From Xanthobacter sp. NM-25 (GTDB lineage: Bacteria > Pseudomonadota > Alphaproteobacteria > Rhizobiales > Xanthobacteraceae), in NCBI RefSeq assembly GCF_022138605.1, contig NZ_JACBFS010000001.1, positions 1,054,001 to 1,118,000 on the forward strand: DNA of 64,000 nucleotides, written 5' to 3'. Under the pieces are notes generated by a model. The model was given only the letters and a program-made list of their open reading frames with translations, searched no databases and was not told the DNA's origin. The translations under genes and the position numbers were made by a program. Below are positions 26,654 through 36,150 of the stretch, one piece after another; position 1 is the first letter of the stretch, and each line of letters begins with the position of its first letter.

Positions 26654-27400
26654 TCACTCGGCCATCTTGGCCAGCAGGGTCTCGGACAGCTCGAAATTGG
26701 CGGTGACGTTCTGCACGTCGTCATTGTCCTCAAGGCTGTCGACCAGCCTCAGCAGCTTCTCGCCGGTCTCGTCGTCCACCGCCACGGTGTTCTGCGGACG
26801 CCACACCAGACCGGCCTTGCGGGGTTCGCCGAACTTGGCTTCCAGCGCCTTCTGCACCTCGGCGAGGTTTTCCGCCGCGCACAGCACCTCGTGGCCGTCC
26901 TCGTCCGAGGAGACGTCGTCGGCGCCGGCCTCGATGGCCGCTTCCATCATGGCGTCGGCATCGGCCTTGGCGGCGTCGAACTCGATCGCCCCCATCCGGT
27001 CGAACATGAACGACACCGCCCCGGTCTCCGCCAGATTGCCGCCCGACTTGGTGAAATAGGAGCGCACTTCCGAGGCGGTGCGGTTGCGGTTGTCGGTCAG
27101 CGCCTCGACGATCACCGCCACCCCGCCGGGACCATAGCCCTCGTAGCGGATCTCCTCGTAATTCTCCGCATCCCCACCCGACGCCTTCTTGATGGCGCGC
27201 TCGATATTGTCCTTGGGCATGTTCTCCGCCCGGGCGGCCAGAATGGCGGCGCGCAGGCGCGGGTTCATGTTGGGATCTGGCAGGCCCATCTTGGCCGAGA
27301 CCGTGATCTCGCGGGCGAGCTTGGAGAACAGCTTGGAACGCACCGCATCCTGGCGTCCCTTGCGGTGCATGATGTTCTTGAACTGTGAATGCCCGGCCAT
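26654..27400 (-). CDS. yebC: YebC/PmpR-family protein (translation/transcription factor)
   Basis: 248 residues, the exact usual size. The start MAGHSQFKNIMHRKGRQDA is the family signature; later YEGYGPGGVAVIVEALTDN and the SFMFDRMG region are also typical. YebC proteins have been linked to relief of ribosome stalling and to transcriptional control. In many alphaproteobacteria it lies next to ruvC; here merR and the PodJ-like gene lie between them. Confidence 0.97.
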   Translation of the reverse strand: MAGHSQFKNIMHRKGRQDAVRSKLFSKLAREITVSAKMGLPDPNMNPRLRAAILAARAENMPKDNIERAIKKASGGDAENYEEIRYEGYGPGGVAVIVEALTDNRNRTASEVRSYFTKSGGNLAETGAVSFMFDRMGAIEFDAAKADADAMMEAAIEAGADDVSSDEDGHEVLCAAENLAEVQKALEAKFGEPRKAGLVWRPQNTVAVDDETGEKLLRLVDSLEDNDDVQNVTANFELSETLLAKMAE

Positions 27401-27542
27401 GGCGCCACCATCCCATTGAACACGGCCCCGCGCCCCGCCGAAGACGAGGCCGCCCGAACCGCAACGTTGACTGGAGCCGGCCTTATAGGCGGGAGGAAGG
27501 GAAAAGGGCAAGAAAGCCGGCGCAGAAAAGCCGGCGGACAAA

Positions 27543-27569
27543 GGCGTGCTGACCTTTCGTCAGCACGCC
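27543..27569 (-). terminator. Hairpin terminator after the YmdB-like gene
   Basis: GGCGTGCTGA (27543-27552) pairs perfectly with TCAGCACGCC (27560-27569) around a 7-base loop, eight bases past the stop codon. Only a short U stretch follows. Confidence 0.75.
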
Positions 27570-27576
27570 CGATGGC

Positions 27577-28401
27577 TCAATTCTCCCAGAAGGTCGGCCG
27601 CGTCTCCGCCAGGCTGCCGCCCAGCCGCACGGCGCTGACGCGCACCGCAAGGCCGGTCCGGTCATCGGTCTCCACCGCCACCCCGGACAGGGTGCCCGGC
27701 CCCGTGGCCGGCTCGAACCGCGCAGAAGCCAGCTTGCGGGTGAAGCGGCGCAGCGGCTCTTCCTTGTCCATGCCGATGACACCGTCATAGCAGCCGCACA
27801 TGCCGGCATCGGTGAGGTAGGCGGTGCCGCCGGTGAGGATGCGGTGATCGGCGGTCGGCACATGGGTATGGGTGCCCACCACCAGCGAGGCGCGGCCGTC
27901 GCAATAATGGCCGATCACCTGCTTTTCGCTGGTGGTCTCCGCATGCACGTCCACCACCACCGCATCGGCCACCTCGCCGAGCACCGCGCCATCCAGCGCG
28001 CGGTCGATGCCGGCGAAGGGGTCGTCCAGCGGATCCATGAAGGTCCGCCCCATCACGTTGAGCACCAGCACCTGGGCGCCATTCTTGGCTTCCACCAGCG
28101 CGGCGCCGCGACCGGGGGTGCCTGCGGGATAGTTCAACGGCCGCACCAGCTGCGGCGCCCGCTCGATGAACACCAGCGCCTCGCGCTGGTCGAACGCATG
28201 GTTGCCGAGGGTCACCGCATCGGCGCCGGCGGCGAGCAGATCCTCATAGATGGCCTCGGTGATGCCGAAGCCACCGGCGGCGTTCTCGCCGTTCACCACC
28301 ACGAAATCGAGCTTCCAGGCTTCCACCAGCCCGGGCAGGCGGTCCTGCACCACCTCCCGGCCCGGCCGTCCCACCACGTCGCCCAGGAACAGAATACGCA
28401 T
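27577..28401 (-). CDS. YmdB-like metallophosphoesterase (TIGR00282 type)
   Basis: 274 residues. Calcineurin-like metal-binding motifs are present: ILFLGDVVGRPGR at the start, VVNGENAAGG, TLGNHAFDQ and, near the end, GTHTHVPTADHRIL. The family includes YmdB, a 2',3'-cyclic nucleotide phosphodiesterase affecting RNA decay and biofilm formation in Bacillus. Substrate here is not known. It follows the folate cyclo-ligase gene by ten bases, so the two are probably one transcript. Confidence 0.93.
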   Translation of the reverse strand: MRILFLGDVVGRPGREVVQDRLPGLVEAWKLDFVVVNGENAAGGFGITEAIYEDLLAAGADAVTLGNHAFDQREALVFIERAPQLVRPLNYPAGTPGRGAALVEAKNGAQVLVLNVMGRTFMDPLDDPFAGIDRALDGAVLGEVADAVVVDVHAETTSEKQVIGHYCDGRASLVVGTHTHVPTADHRILTGGTAYLTDAGMCGCYDGVIGMDKEEPLRRFTRKLASARFEPATGPGTLSGVAVETDDRTGLAVRVSAVRLGGSLAETRPTFWEN

Positions 28402-28411
28402 CGTCAGGCCT

Positions 28412-29050
28412 TCATCGTCCGCTGCAGGGGATCACCTCAGCTTCCGTTACCATCACATCCACCGGCTCGTCATGGGGTTCGGCGGGCACCCGCTCCACTT
28501 CCTGACAGGCGAAGGCAAAACCGACGGCCAGAAGCGGCCTCGCCGCCCGCAGGCGCGCCAGGGTGCGATCATAGAAACCCGCGCCATAGCCGATGCGCAG
28601 CCCGCGCCGGTCGAAGGCGGCGAGCGGTACCAACACCACCTCCGGCTCCAGCTGCGCGCACTCGGGGCCCGGGGTCGGAATAGCGAAAGCGCCCTGCGGC
28701 GCCAGCGCGGCCCCCTCGGCCCAATAGCGGAAAAGGAGCGGCACGCCCCGATCGACGATCACCGGCAGCGCCAGCTGGGCGTTGCGGCTCCATAGCTCGC
28801 GGGCCAGGGGCAGCGTGTCGATCTCATCGCGGAAGCTGGCAAACAAGGCGATGCGACGCCCCGTCAGGTCACCGTCGCGGCCCAGCAGCGATGTGGCGAG
28901 CCAGGCGGCCTGGGCGGAGGCGCGGGAGCGGGCCACCACGCCCATCTCCGCCCGCTGCGCCAGCGCCCGGGCCCGCAGCCGCGCCTTCTCGGCGCGCGAG
29001 GCCTCGCCATCTGCAGCGGCACCGACCGGAAGATCGACGGGAGAAGGCAT
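28412..29050 (-). CDS. 5-formyltetrahydrofolate cyclo-ligase
   Basis: About 212 residues from ATG at 29050; a GTG six codons upstream is possible. The family motifs are an N-terminal K-x-x-LR region (AEKARLRARALAQR), FASFRDEIDTLPLARELW and the C-terminal RIGYGAGFYDRTLARL, which binds ATP and folate. The enzyme converts 5-formyl-THF to 5,10-methenyl-THF. It lies directly downstream of the 6S RNA gene, a linkage conserved from proteobacteria such as E. coli (ssrS-ygfA). Confidence 0.95.
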   Translation of the reverse strand: MPSPVDLPVGAAADGEASRAEKARLRARALAQRAEMGVVARSRASAQAAWLATSLLGRDGDLTGRRIALFASFRDEIDTLPLARELWSRNAQLALPVIVDRGVPLLFRYWAEGAALAPQGAFAIPTPGPECAQLEPEVVLVPLAAFDRRGLRIGYGAGFYDRTLARLRAARPLLAVGFAFACQEVERVPAEPHDEPVDVMVTEAEVIPCSGR

Positions 29051-29120
29051 GAGGATCCTGGCCACCACGCCCTGGCGGTGAAACCACCGGGCGAAGGCCC
29101 TGCGACGAGAGCCTTGAAAT

Positions 29121-29272
29121 CAGTGCGGGGCCGCAAAGCCGTCGGAGGTCGATCCCGGGAAACCTACAACGTAGGTGGGCGCCGTGTGTCCAAGCCCGCA
29201 GGCGAGGTCAGAGACAGCTCCCTTAAGGATCGATAAGGCCCCGGGGAATAGTCTCCTAACGCACCCCGCAGC
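29121..29272 (-). ncRNA. ssrS: 6S RNA
   Basis: The minus strand carries the conserved alphaproteobacterial 6S pattern: GCGTTAGGAGACTATTCCCC near the 5' side, GAGCTGTCTCTGACCTC in the middle, then GGCTTGGACACACGGCGCC and GTAGGTTTCCCGGGATCGAC on the 3' side. The ends TGCGGGG and CCCCGCA pair to close the molecule. 6S RNA mimics an open promoter and binds RNA polymerase with the housekeeping sigma. It lies between zapA and the folate cyclo-ligase gene, as in other bacteria. Ends are estimated from the closing stem. Confidence 0.93.
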
Positions 29273-29346
29273 TCCGCTCCTCATATCTAGGGAGCTTTGC
29301 CCCAAGGCGCCAGTCCTTCCCGCGACCGGAACCACGCGACCCGAGG

Positions 29347-29733
29347 TTATCCCATGCCGATGGTGCCGCCGCGCTCCCGCGGCACCAGATCCGCCACCAG
29401 CCGCTCGATGCGCTCGGCCACTTCCTCAATGGTGCGGGCCACCTCGCCCTCGCTGGCCTCGATGCGGGCGATCGCGGAGGCGCGCGCGTCGCGCTGCCCC
29501 TCGATGTCGCTTTCCAGCGCGCGGATCCGGTTACGCGCCTCGGCCAGTTCGTCGGCGATGGTGATGGCGGCCATCACCACCAGGCGCTGGTCCCCGATCT
29601 CGCCAAAGGCCGTTCGCAGCTGCGAAATGCGCGTGTCGATATCGTGCGCCAAGCGTACGAGATGGTCCTCCTGGCCCTCGTCGCAGGCCATCCGATACTG
29701 ACGGCCGGCGATGGTGACGGAGACATGAGGCAT
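29347..29733 (-). CDS. zapA: Cell division protein ZapA
   Basis: 128 residues. The N-terminal ZapA domain is seen in VTIAGRQYRMACDEGQEDHL and LVVMAAITIADELAEA, followed by a coiled coil from about residue 60 to 115. ZapA bundles FtsZ filaments at mid-cell. It starts six bases past the small DUF4164 gene, so both are probably co-transcribed. Confidence 0.94.
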   Translation of the reverse strand: MPHVSVTIAGRQYRMACDEGQEDHLVRLAHDIDTRISQLRTAFGEIGDQRLVVMAAITIADELAEARNRIRALESDIEGQRDARASAIARIEASEGEVARTIEEVAERIERLVADLVPRERGGTIGMG

Positions 29734-29738
29734 GAAGA

Positions 29739-30044
29739 TCAGCCGCCGTGAGTCGCGAGCACGTCGCGGATGGTGGACATGGCGACATCGAGCCGGCGCA
29801 TGACTTCCTGCGCCACCTCCCCCACGTCGCCGGCCTCCGCCTGCGCCTTGTCCAGCTGGGCGGCGAGCCGCGCCCGGTCGTTGCCCAGCGCATGCAGCTG
29901 CGCCTGCAGCGCCTCCTGGTGACGATCCGCGTCCCGCCGCCGCTCCAGCGCGTCGACCAGCGAATCGAGGGCGGCATGCAACCGCCGGGTCGCCGCCTCA
30001 ATGGGGGCGTCCTCAATGGGGAGACGTTGCTTCAGCGCGTACAT
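29739..30044 (-). CDS. DUF4164 coiled-coil protein
   Basis: 101 residues, almost entirely helical with heptads (ATRRLHAALDSLVDALERRR, QAQLHALGNDRARLAAQLDKA) and no membrane span. Size, sequence style and position directly upstream of zapA match DUF4164 proteins of Rhizobiales. By context it may assist ZapA or division, but no function is established. Confidence 0.85.
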   Translation of the reverse strand: MYALKQRLPIEDAPIEAATRRLHAALDSLVDALERRRDADRHQEALQAQLHALGNDRARLAAQLDKAQAEAGDVGEVAQEVMRRLDVAMSTIRDVLATHGG

Positions 30045-30333
30045 GCAGAAAGTTTAGCCGAGTCGACCCGGCCGGCGCCACTGCTCCTTGAGTTGTCAAC
30101 CAGAATGCTTTCGGCTTTTTTCTGCATGGCGTTAGCGAGTGGTTGATGCGCCTGACCCCACCCCCGGGGCGGCCAAACCCCGTGCCAGAGGGCACCGGCG
30201 GCAAGAAACTACCGCCTCCCGCAGCACCATCGGCGCCTGCCTGCCAAATAGCCCTGCATAAGAGGGCGCCACAGCGACGATGAAACGCGGCCGTGATGGC
30301 ACTCGCCCCTTGACGTCACGGAGCCGGGCGGGT

Positions 30334-30361
30334 TTGACACCCCGGCAGGCACTGTTATCTA
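30334..30361 (+). promoter_or_regulatory. Candidate promoter of tkt
   Basis: TTGACA at 30334-30339 is followed after 16 bases by TATCTA at 30356-30361, giving a leader of about 115 bases. It lies in the 437-bp divergent gap 30045-30481, which holds no gene. I did not find a convincing CbbR (LysR-type) site, although this cluster is a Calvin-cycle target in some relatives. Confidence 0.5.
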
Positions 30362-30481
30362 GACTGCCGCACGGTCGGCATGGGCTCCGCATGGGCCCGA
30401 AGGTCGCCGTTCCGGCCGCGCCATTCGGTGCGCACCTTCGCCGTTCCGGCCCGCCGCGCGTGCCGCAGGAGTAGAGGATTA

Positions 30482-32473
30482 ATGTCGAACCGCACCCGCC
30501 ATGATCGCATGGCCAATGCCATCCGGTTTCTGTCCATGGACGCCGTCGAGGCGGCCAAGAGCGGGCATCCCGGATTGCCCATGGGTGCGGCGGACATCGC
30601 CACCGTCCTGTTCTCCAAGGTCCTGAAGTTCGATCCGAGCCAGCCCGGCTGGGCCGATCGGGATCGCTTCGTACTCTCCGCCGGGCACGGCTCCATGCTG
30701 CTCTATTCGCTGCTGCATCTCACCGGCTATGCCAGCGTGCCCATGGCGGAGATCAAGCGCTTCCGCCAGCTCGGCTCGCTCACTCCCGGCCATCCCGAGA
30801 ATTTCGTCACCGAAGGCGTGGAGACCACCACCGGCCCGCTCGGCCAGGGCATCGCCACCGCGGTGGGCATGGCCATGGCGGAACGTGCCCTCGCCGCCCA
30901 GTTCGGCCCCGAACTGGTGGACCACCGCACCTATGTGCTGTGCTCCGACGGCGACCTGATGGAAGGCATCAGCCAGGAGGCCGCCGACCTCGCCGGCCAC
31001 CTCAAGCTCGCCAAGCTCACCGTGCTGTGGGACGACAACCACATCTCCATCGACGGGCCCACCTCCATCTCCGGCTCCACCGATCAGCTGGCGCGGTTCG
31101 CCGCCTCCGGCTGGGCCACCACCCGGGTGGACGGCCATGATCCCGAGGCGATCCTCGCCGCCATCGAAACCGCCAAGACCTCCAACCGGCCGACCCTGAT
31201 CGCATGCCGCACCACCATCGGCTTCGGCTCGCCCAAGAAGGCGGGTTCCGAGAAGGTGCACGGCTCGCCGCTGGGCGCCGAGGAGATCGCCGCCACCCGC
31301 GCCGCCCTCGGCTGGGAGGCCGCCCCCTTCGAGATCCCCGCCGACGTGCTGGCCGATTGGCGCGCCGCGGGCAGCGCCGGAGCCACCGCCCGCGCCGCCT
31401 GGGAGGCGCGCCTCGCCGCCGCCCCGGCGGAGCGCAAGGCTGAGTTCGAGCGCCGCGTTTCCGGCACCCTGCCGGCCGCCCTGGGAACCGCCGTGGTGGA
31501 GGCCAAGGCCCAGGCGGTGGCCGCCGGCGGCGCCGTCGCCACCCGCAAGTCGTCGGAGATGGTGCTCGACATCATCACCCCGGTGGTGCCGGAAATGATC
31601 GGCGGTTCGGCCGACCTCACCGGCTCCAACAACACCAAGGCCAAGACCGCCAAGTCCATCACCCCGGACGACTTCTCCGGCACCTTCGTACACTGGGGCG
31701 TGCGCGAGCACGGCATGGCCGCGGCCATGAACGGTATGTCGCTGCACAAGGGCGTGGTGCCCTTCTCCGGTGGCTTCCTGGTGTTCTCCGATTACTGCCG
31801 CCCGGCGATCCGCCTCGCGGCGCTCATGGGCGCCCGGGTGATCCACGTGCTCACCCATGATTCCATCGGCCTCGGCGAGGATGGCCCCACCCACCAGCCG
31901 GTGGAGCATCTGGCGGCCCTACGGGCCATTCCGCATCTTCTGGTGCTGCGCCCGGCCGACACGGTGGAGACCGCCGAAGCCTGGCAGATCGCCCTGGAGG
32001 CGCAGGATCGCCCCTCGGCGCTGATCCTGTCGCGGCAGAACCTGCCGCTGCTGCGCACCGACGCCACCGCCGAGAACCGCAGCGCCGCCGGCGCCTATGA
32101 GCTGATCGCCGCCAGCGGCCCGGCCCAGGTGTCGCTGTTCGCCACCGGCTCCGAGGTTTCGGTGGCGGCGGAAGCGCGAACCCTTCTGGAGGCCCAGGGT
32201 GTGCCCACCCGCGTGGTCTCCGTGCCCTCGTTCGAACTGTTCCTCGAAAAGTCCGCCGCAGAGCGGGCCAAGGTGATCGGGGACGCTCCGGCCAAGGTGG
32301 CGGTGGAAGCCGCCATCCGCATGGGGTGGGACGAAATCGTCGGTTCGGATGCCGCCTTCGTGGGAATGACATCTTTTGGCGCCAGTGCGCCGGCAAAGGA
32401 CCTTTATGCGCATTTCGGAATAACCGCGGAGAAGGTGGCCGAGGCCGCCCTCGACAAGCTCCGGCAGGTTTGA
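30482..32473 (+). CDS. tkt: Transketolase
   Basis: 663 residues. The start at 30482 is preceded by GGAGTAGAGGA. Thiamine diphosphate-dependent fold: HGSMLLYSLLHLTGY, GPLGQGIATAVGMAMAE, GDLMEGISQEA with the DN of WDDNHISIDG binding metal, and in the pyrimidine domain WGVREHGMAAAMNGM and THDSIGLGEDGPTHQPVEH. The enzyme moves two-carbon units between sugar phosphates in the pentose-phosphate and Calvin cycles. First of tkt-gap-pgk-fba. Confidence 0.98.
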   Translation: MSNRTRHDRMANAIRFLSMDAVEAAKSGHPGLPMGAADIATVLFSKVLKFDPSQPGWADRDRFVLSAGHGSMLLYSLLHLTGYASVPMAEIKRFRQLGSLTPGHPENFVTEGVETTTGPLGQGIATAVGMAMAERALAAQFGPELVDHRTYVLCSDGDLMEGISQEAADLAGHLKLAKLTVLWDDNHISIDGPTSISGSTDQLARFAASGWATTRVDGHDPEAILAAIETAKTSNRPTLIACRTTIGFGSPKKAGSEKVHGSPLGAEEIAATRAALGWEAAPFEIPADVLADWRAAGSAGATARAAWEARLAAAPAERKAEFERRVSGTLPAALGTAVVEAKAQAVAAGGAVATRKSSEMVLDIITPVVPEMIGGSADLTGSNNTKAKTAKSITPDDFSGTFVHWGVREHGMAAAMNGMSLHKGVVPFSGGFLVFSDYCRPAIRLAALMGARVIHVLTHDSIGLGEDGPTHQPVEHLAALRAIPHLLVLRPADTVETAEAWQIALEAQDRPSALILSRQNLPLLRTDATAENRSAAGAYELIAASGPAQVSLFATGSEVSVAAEARTLLEAQGVPTRVVSVPSFELFLEKSAAERAKVIGDAPAKVAVEAAIRMGWDEIVGSDAAFVGMTSFGASAPAKDLYAHFGITAEKVAEAALDKLRQV

Positions 32474-32579
32474 GTTCCGCGCGCGGCGGGCGCGACATCG
32501 CAGCGGCGCGGGAATGGGTCCCGCCGCCGCGCCCATAATGCAGGAGCCGTGCCTCATGGCCGGCTATGGAGGATGAGAC

Positions 32580-33587
32580 ATGAGCGTCAAGGTGGCCATC
32601 AACGGTTTTGGACGCATCGGCCGTAACGTGCTGCGCGCCATCATCGAATCGGGCCGCACCGACATCGAGGTGGTGGCGATCAACGATCTCGGCCCGGTCG
32701 AGACCAACGCCCACCTCATGCGTTTCGACAGCGTGCACGGCCGCTTCCCCGGTGAGGTGAAGGTGGCCGGTGACACCATCGACGTGGGTCGCGGCCCCAT
32801 CAAGGTGACCGCCGTGCGCAACCCCGCCGAGCTGCCCCACAAGGAACTCGGCGTCGAGATCGCTCTCGAGTGCACCGGCATCTTCACCTCCCGGGAGAAG
32901 GCTGCCGCCCACCTCACCGCCGGCGCCAAGCGGGTGCTGGTGTCGGCCCCGGCCGACGGCGCCGACCTCACCGTGGTCTATGGCGTGAACCACCAGAAGC
33001 TTACGGCCGAGCACCTGGTGGTCTCCAACGCCTCCTGCACCACCAACTGCCTCGCCCCGGTGGCCAAGGTCCTTAACGATGCGGTCGGCATCGAGAAGGG
33101 CTTCATGACCACCATCCACGCTTATACCGGCGACCAGCCGACCCTCGACACCATGCACAAGGACCTGTACCGGGCCCGCGCGGCGGCCATGTCCATGATC
33201 CCCACCTCCACCGGCGCCGCCAAGGCGGTGGGCCTGGTGCTGCCGGAGCTCAATGGCAAGCTGGACGGCACCTCCATCCGCGTGCCGACCCCCAACGTCT
33301 CGGTGGTGGACCTCAAGTTCATCGCCAAGCGGTCGACCACCAAGGATGAGATCAACGCGGCCATCATCGCCGCCGCCAACGGTCCGCTGAAGGGCATCCT
33401 CGGCTTCACCGACCAGCCCAACGTCTCCATCGACTTCAACCACAATCCCAACTCGTCCACCTTCCACCTGGATCAGACCAAGGTGATGGACGGCACGCTG
33501 GTGCGGGTGCTGTCGTGGTACGACAACGAGTGGGGCTTCTCGAACCGCATGAGCGACACTGCCGTCGCCATGGGCAAGCTCGGCTGA
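32580..33587 (+). CDS. gap: Glyceraldehyde-3-phosphate dehydrogenase, type I
   Basis: 335 residues. The N-terminal nucleotide-binding motif is INGFGRIGRNVLRA. The catalytic cysteine lies in SNASCTTNCLAP, and the C-terminal SWYDNEWGFSNRM is typical. It makes 1,3-bisphosphoglycerate in glycolysis or runs in reverse in gluconeogenesis and CO2 fixation. GGAGGATGAGAC precedes the start. pgk follows after 20 bases. Confidence 0.99.
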   Translation: MSVKVAINGFGRIGRNVLRAIIESGRTDIEVVAINDLGPVETNAHLMRFDSVHGRFPGEVKVAGDTIDVGRGPIKVTAVRNPAELPHKELGVEIALECTGIFTSREKAAAHLTAGAKRVLVSAPADGADLTVVYGVNHQKLTAEHLVVSNASCTTNCLAPVAKVLNDAVGIEKGFMTTIHAYTGDQPTLDTMHKDLYRARAAAMSMIPTSTGAAKAVGLVLPELNGKLDGTSIRVPTPNVSVVDLKFIAKRSTTKDEINAAIIAAANGPLKGILGFTDQPNVSIDFNHNPNSSTFHLDQTKVMDGTLVRVLSWYDNEWGFSNRMSDTAVAMGKLG

Positions 33588-33607
33588 GCGGACAGGGGGG
33601 CGCACCG

Positions 33608-34804
33608 ATGACCGCCTACCGCACCCTCGACGATGCGGACCTCACCCAGAAGCGGGTGCTGGTTCGTGTGGATCTCAACGTGCCCATGGAAAGTGGGCGC
33701 GTGACCGACGACACCCGCCTCAAGGCCATCCTGCCCACCATCCGCGCCATCACGCAGAAGGGGGGCAAGGCGGTGCTGCTGGCCCATTTCGGCCGGCCCA
33801 AGGGCCGCGATGAAAGCCAGTCCCTGGCGCCCGTCGCCAAGGCGCTGGAAGCCCAGCTCGGCCATTCCGTCGCCTTCGCCTCCGATTGCGTGGGCGAGGC
33901 GGCGGCCGATGCCATCTCCCGGCTCGCCGCCGGCGATGTGATCGTGCTGGAGAACACCCGCTTCCACGCGGGTGAGGAAAAGAACGCGCCGGATTTCATC
34001 GAGGCCCTCGCCAAGCTCGGCGATGTCTATGTGAACGACGCCTTCTCCACGGCCCATCGCGCCCACGCCTCCACCGAGGGCCTCGCCCATCGGCTGCCGG
34101 CCTTCGCCGGCCGCTGCATGCAGGGCGAGCTCGATGCCCTCACCAAGGCCCTGGAGGCGCCTGAGCGTCCGGTGCTGGCAGTGGTGGGTGGCGCCAAGGT
34201 CTCCACCAAGCTCGAGCTGCTCGGCAATCTCGTGCAGAAGGTGGATATCCTCGTGATCGGCGGCGGCATGGCCAACACCTTCCTGGCCGCCATGGGGCAC
34301 AACGTGGGCAAGTCCTTGTGCGAGCATGATCTGGGCGAGACCGCCCGGGCCATTCTCGAGAAGGCCAGGGCCGCCCAGTGCGAGATCGTGCTGCCGGTGG
34401 ACGCGGTGGTGGCCAAGGAGTTCAAGGCCAACGCCCCGCACCGGGTGGTGGACGTGGACCATGTGGGCGCCGACGAGATGATCCTCGACGCCGGCCCGGC
34501 CACGGTCGCGCTGGTGAAGGAGAAGCTCAAGGGCGTGAAGACCGTGGTCTGGAACGGCCCGTTCGGTGCCTTCGAGATCACGCCCTTCGATGCCGCCACG
34601 GTGGCGGTGGCGAAGGAGGTCGCGGCCCTCACCACCGCCGGCAAGCTGCTGTCGGTGGCGGGCGGCGGCGACACCGTGGCCGCCCTCAACCACAGCGCGG
34701 TGGCGGACGAGTTCTCTTATGTCTCCACCGCTGGTGGCGCCTTCCTCGAATGGCTGGAGGGCAAGGCCCTGCCCGGCGTCGAGGCCCTGTGCTCCCACCG
34801 CTGA
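33608..34804 (+). CDS. pgk: Phosphoglycerate kinase
   Basis: 398 residues from ATG at 33608, where the family start (TLDDADLTQKRVLVRVDLNVPM in shortened form KRVLVRVDLNVP) is complete. Other motifs: LLAHFGRPKGRD, ENTRFHAGEEKN, AHRAHASTEG, VLAVVGGAKVSTKLELL and the ATP site VVWNGPFGAFE, ending with GGGDTVAAL. It transfers phosphate between 1,3-bisphosphoglycerate and ADP. It follows gap after a short spacer, as one transcript. Confidence 0.99.
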   Translation: MTAYRTLDDADLTQKRVLVRVDLNVPMESGRVTDDTRLKAILPTIRAITQKGGKAVLLAHFGRPKGRDESQSLAPVAKALEAQLGHSVAFASDCVGEAAADAISRLAAGDVIVLENTRFHAGEEKNAPDFIEALAKLGDVYVNDAFSTAHRAHASTEGLAHRLPAFAGRCMQGELDALTKALEAPERPVLAVVGGAKVSTKLELLGNLVQKVDILVIGGGMANTFLAAMGHNVGKSLCEHDLGETARAILEKARAAQCEIVLPVDAVVAKEFKANAPHRVVDVDHVGADEMILDAGPATVALVKEKLKGVKTVVWNGPFGAFEITPFDAATVAVAKEVAALTTAGKLLSVAGGGDTVAALNHSAVADEFSYVSTAGGAFLEWLEGKALPGVEALCSHR

Positions 34805-34955
34805 CGGCGGATCGTTCGGCCCGGAGCGGCGCGTGCCGGCCCGGGCCTCTTCTCAGTTGCGTAACCGCCCGTCGTGGACCTCGGGTTCCGCGGCGGGCCG
34901 GTCAAACCCAAACCTTCCATCCGCCCAATGTGGCGGCAAAGCAGGATTTCAAGGC

Positions 34956-35978
34956 ATGACGGCGGAGCTCGACGCGAACGCGCAGAAAATGGTGGCCGAC
35001 GGCAAGGGCATCCTGGCGGCCGACGAGAGCACCAGCACCATCAAGAAGCGGTTCGACGCCATCGGCGTGGAGTCCACGGAAGGCAACCGCCGCGACTATC
35101 GCGAGCTGCTGTTCCGCTCCACCGAGGCGATGCAGAACTACATCTCCGGCGTCATTCTCTATGACGAGACCATCCGCCAGAAGGCCGCCGACGGCACCCC
35201 GCTGGTGGCGCTCATCGAGCAGGCCGGTGCGCTGCCCGGCATCAAGGTGGACGCCGGCGCCAAGCCGCTGCCGTTCTGCCCGGGCGAAACCATCACCGAA
35301 GGCCTCGACGGCCTCGCCGGCCGGCTGAAGGAATATCGCGATCTCGGTGCCCGCTTCGCCAAGTGGCGCGCGGTGATCGATATCGGCGCCGGCATCCCCT
35401 CCCGCGGCGCGGTGGAAGCCAATGCCCAGGCGCTGGCCCGCTATGCGGCTTTGTGCCAGGAAGCCGGCATCGTGCCGATCGTCGAGCCGGAAGTGCTGAT
35501 GGACGGCGACCACACCATCGATCGCTGCTATGCGGTGACCGAGTTCGTGCTGAAGGAGACCTTCTATCAGCTCTACCATCAGCGCATCCGCCTGGAAGGC
35601 ATGGTGCTGAAGCCCAACATGGTGGTGCCCGGCAAGAAGTGCGCCCAGAAGGCGTCGGTGGAAGAGGTGGCGGAAAAGACCGTGCGCCTGCTCAAGAATT
35701 GCGTGCCCGGCGCGGTGCCCGGCATCGCCTTCCTCTCCGGCGGCCAGTCGGACGAGGAGGCCACTGCCCACCTCGACGCCATGGTGAAGCTGGGCGGCCT
35801 GCCCTGGAAGCTCACCTATTCCTATGGCCGCGCCCTGCAGGCGGCGCCGCAGAAGGCGTGGTCGGGCAAGGTGGAGAACGTCGCCGCGGCCCAGGCCGCC
35901 TTCACCCACCGCGCCCGCATGAACTCCCTGGCGGCGCGCGGCCTGTGGTCGGCCGGCGAAGAGCAGAAGGCGGCCTGA
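34956..35978 (+). CDS. fba: Class I fructose-bisphosphate aldolase
   Basis: 340 residues from ATG at 34956. It is a class I (Schiff-base) enzyme: LAADESTSTIKKRF and SGVILYDETIRQKA at the N-terminal part, AKWRAVIDIG, then EGMVLKPNMVVPGKKC with the catalytic lysine in LKPNMV, and FLSGGQSDEEAT. It cleaves or forms fructose 1,6-bisphosphate without needing zinc. It lies 151 bases past pgk and ends in a strong terminator, so it closes the cluster. Confidence 0.97.
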   Translation: MTAELDANAQKMVADGKGILAADESTSTIKKRFDAIGVESTEGNRRDYRELLFRSTEAMQNYISGVILYDETIRQKAADGTPLVALIEQAGALPGIKVDAGAKPLPFCPGETITEGLDGLAGRLKEYRDLGARFAKWRAVIDIGAGIPSRGAVEANAQALARYAALCQEAGIVPIVEPEVLMDGDHTIDRCYAVTEFVLKETFYQLYHQRIRLEGMVLKPNMVVPGKKCAQKASVEEVAEKTVRLLKNCVPGAVPGIAFLSGGQSDEEATAHLDAMVKLGGLPWKLTYSYGRALQAAPQKAWSGKVENVAAAQAAFTHRARMNSLAARGLWSAGEEQKAA

Positions 35979-35997
35979 TCGCCGCGCCTCCCTTGTG

Positions 35998-36024
35998 AAA
36001 GGCCGGCCCTGCGCCGGCCTTTTT
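35998..36024 (+). terminator. Rho-independent terminator after fba
   Basis: AAAGGCCGGC pairs with GCCGGCCTTT around a 5-base loop, ending in five T. It lies 20 bp past the fba stop codon. Confidence 0.94.
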
Positions 36025-36150
36025 CATGCCCGGGGACATCCGCGCCCCGGGGTTCCGCAGCGGCCGGCTCGATCCCGGTCCCCGAGGCAATGGGGCCCGA
36101 ACCGCCCTCCTGCCGCCAATTCGCCCCTTTCTTGGCCGACCGATCACCCC

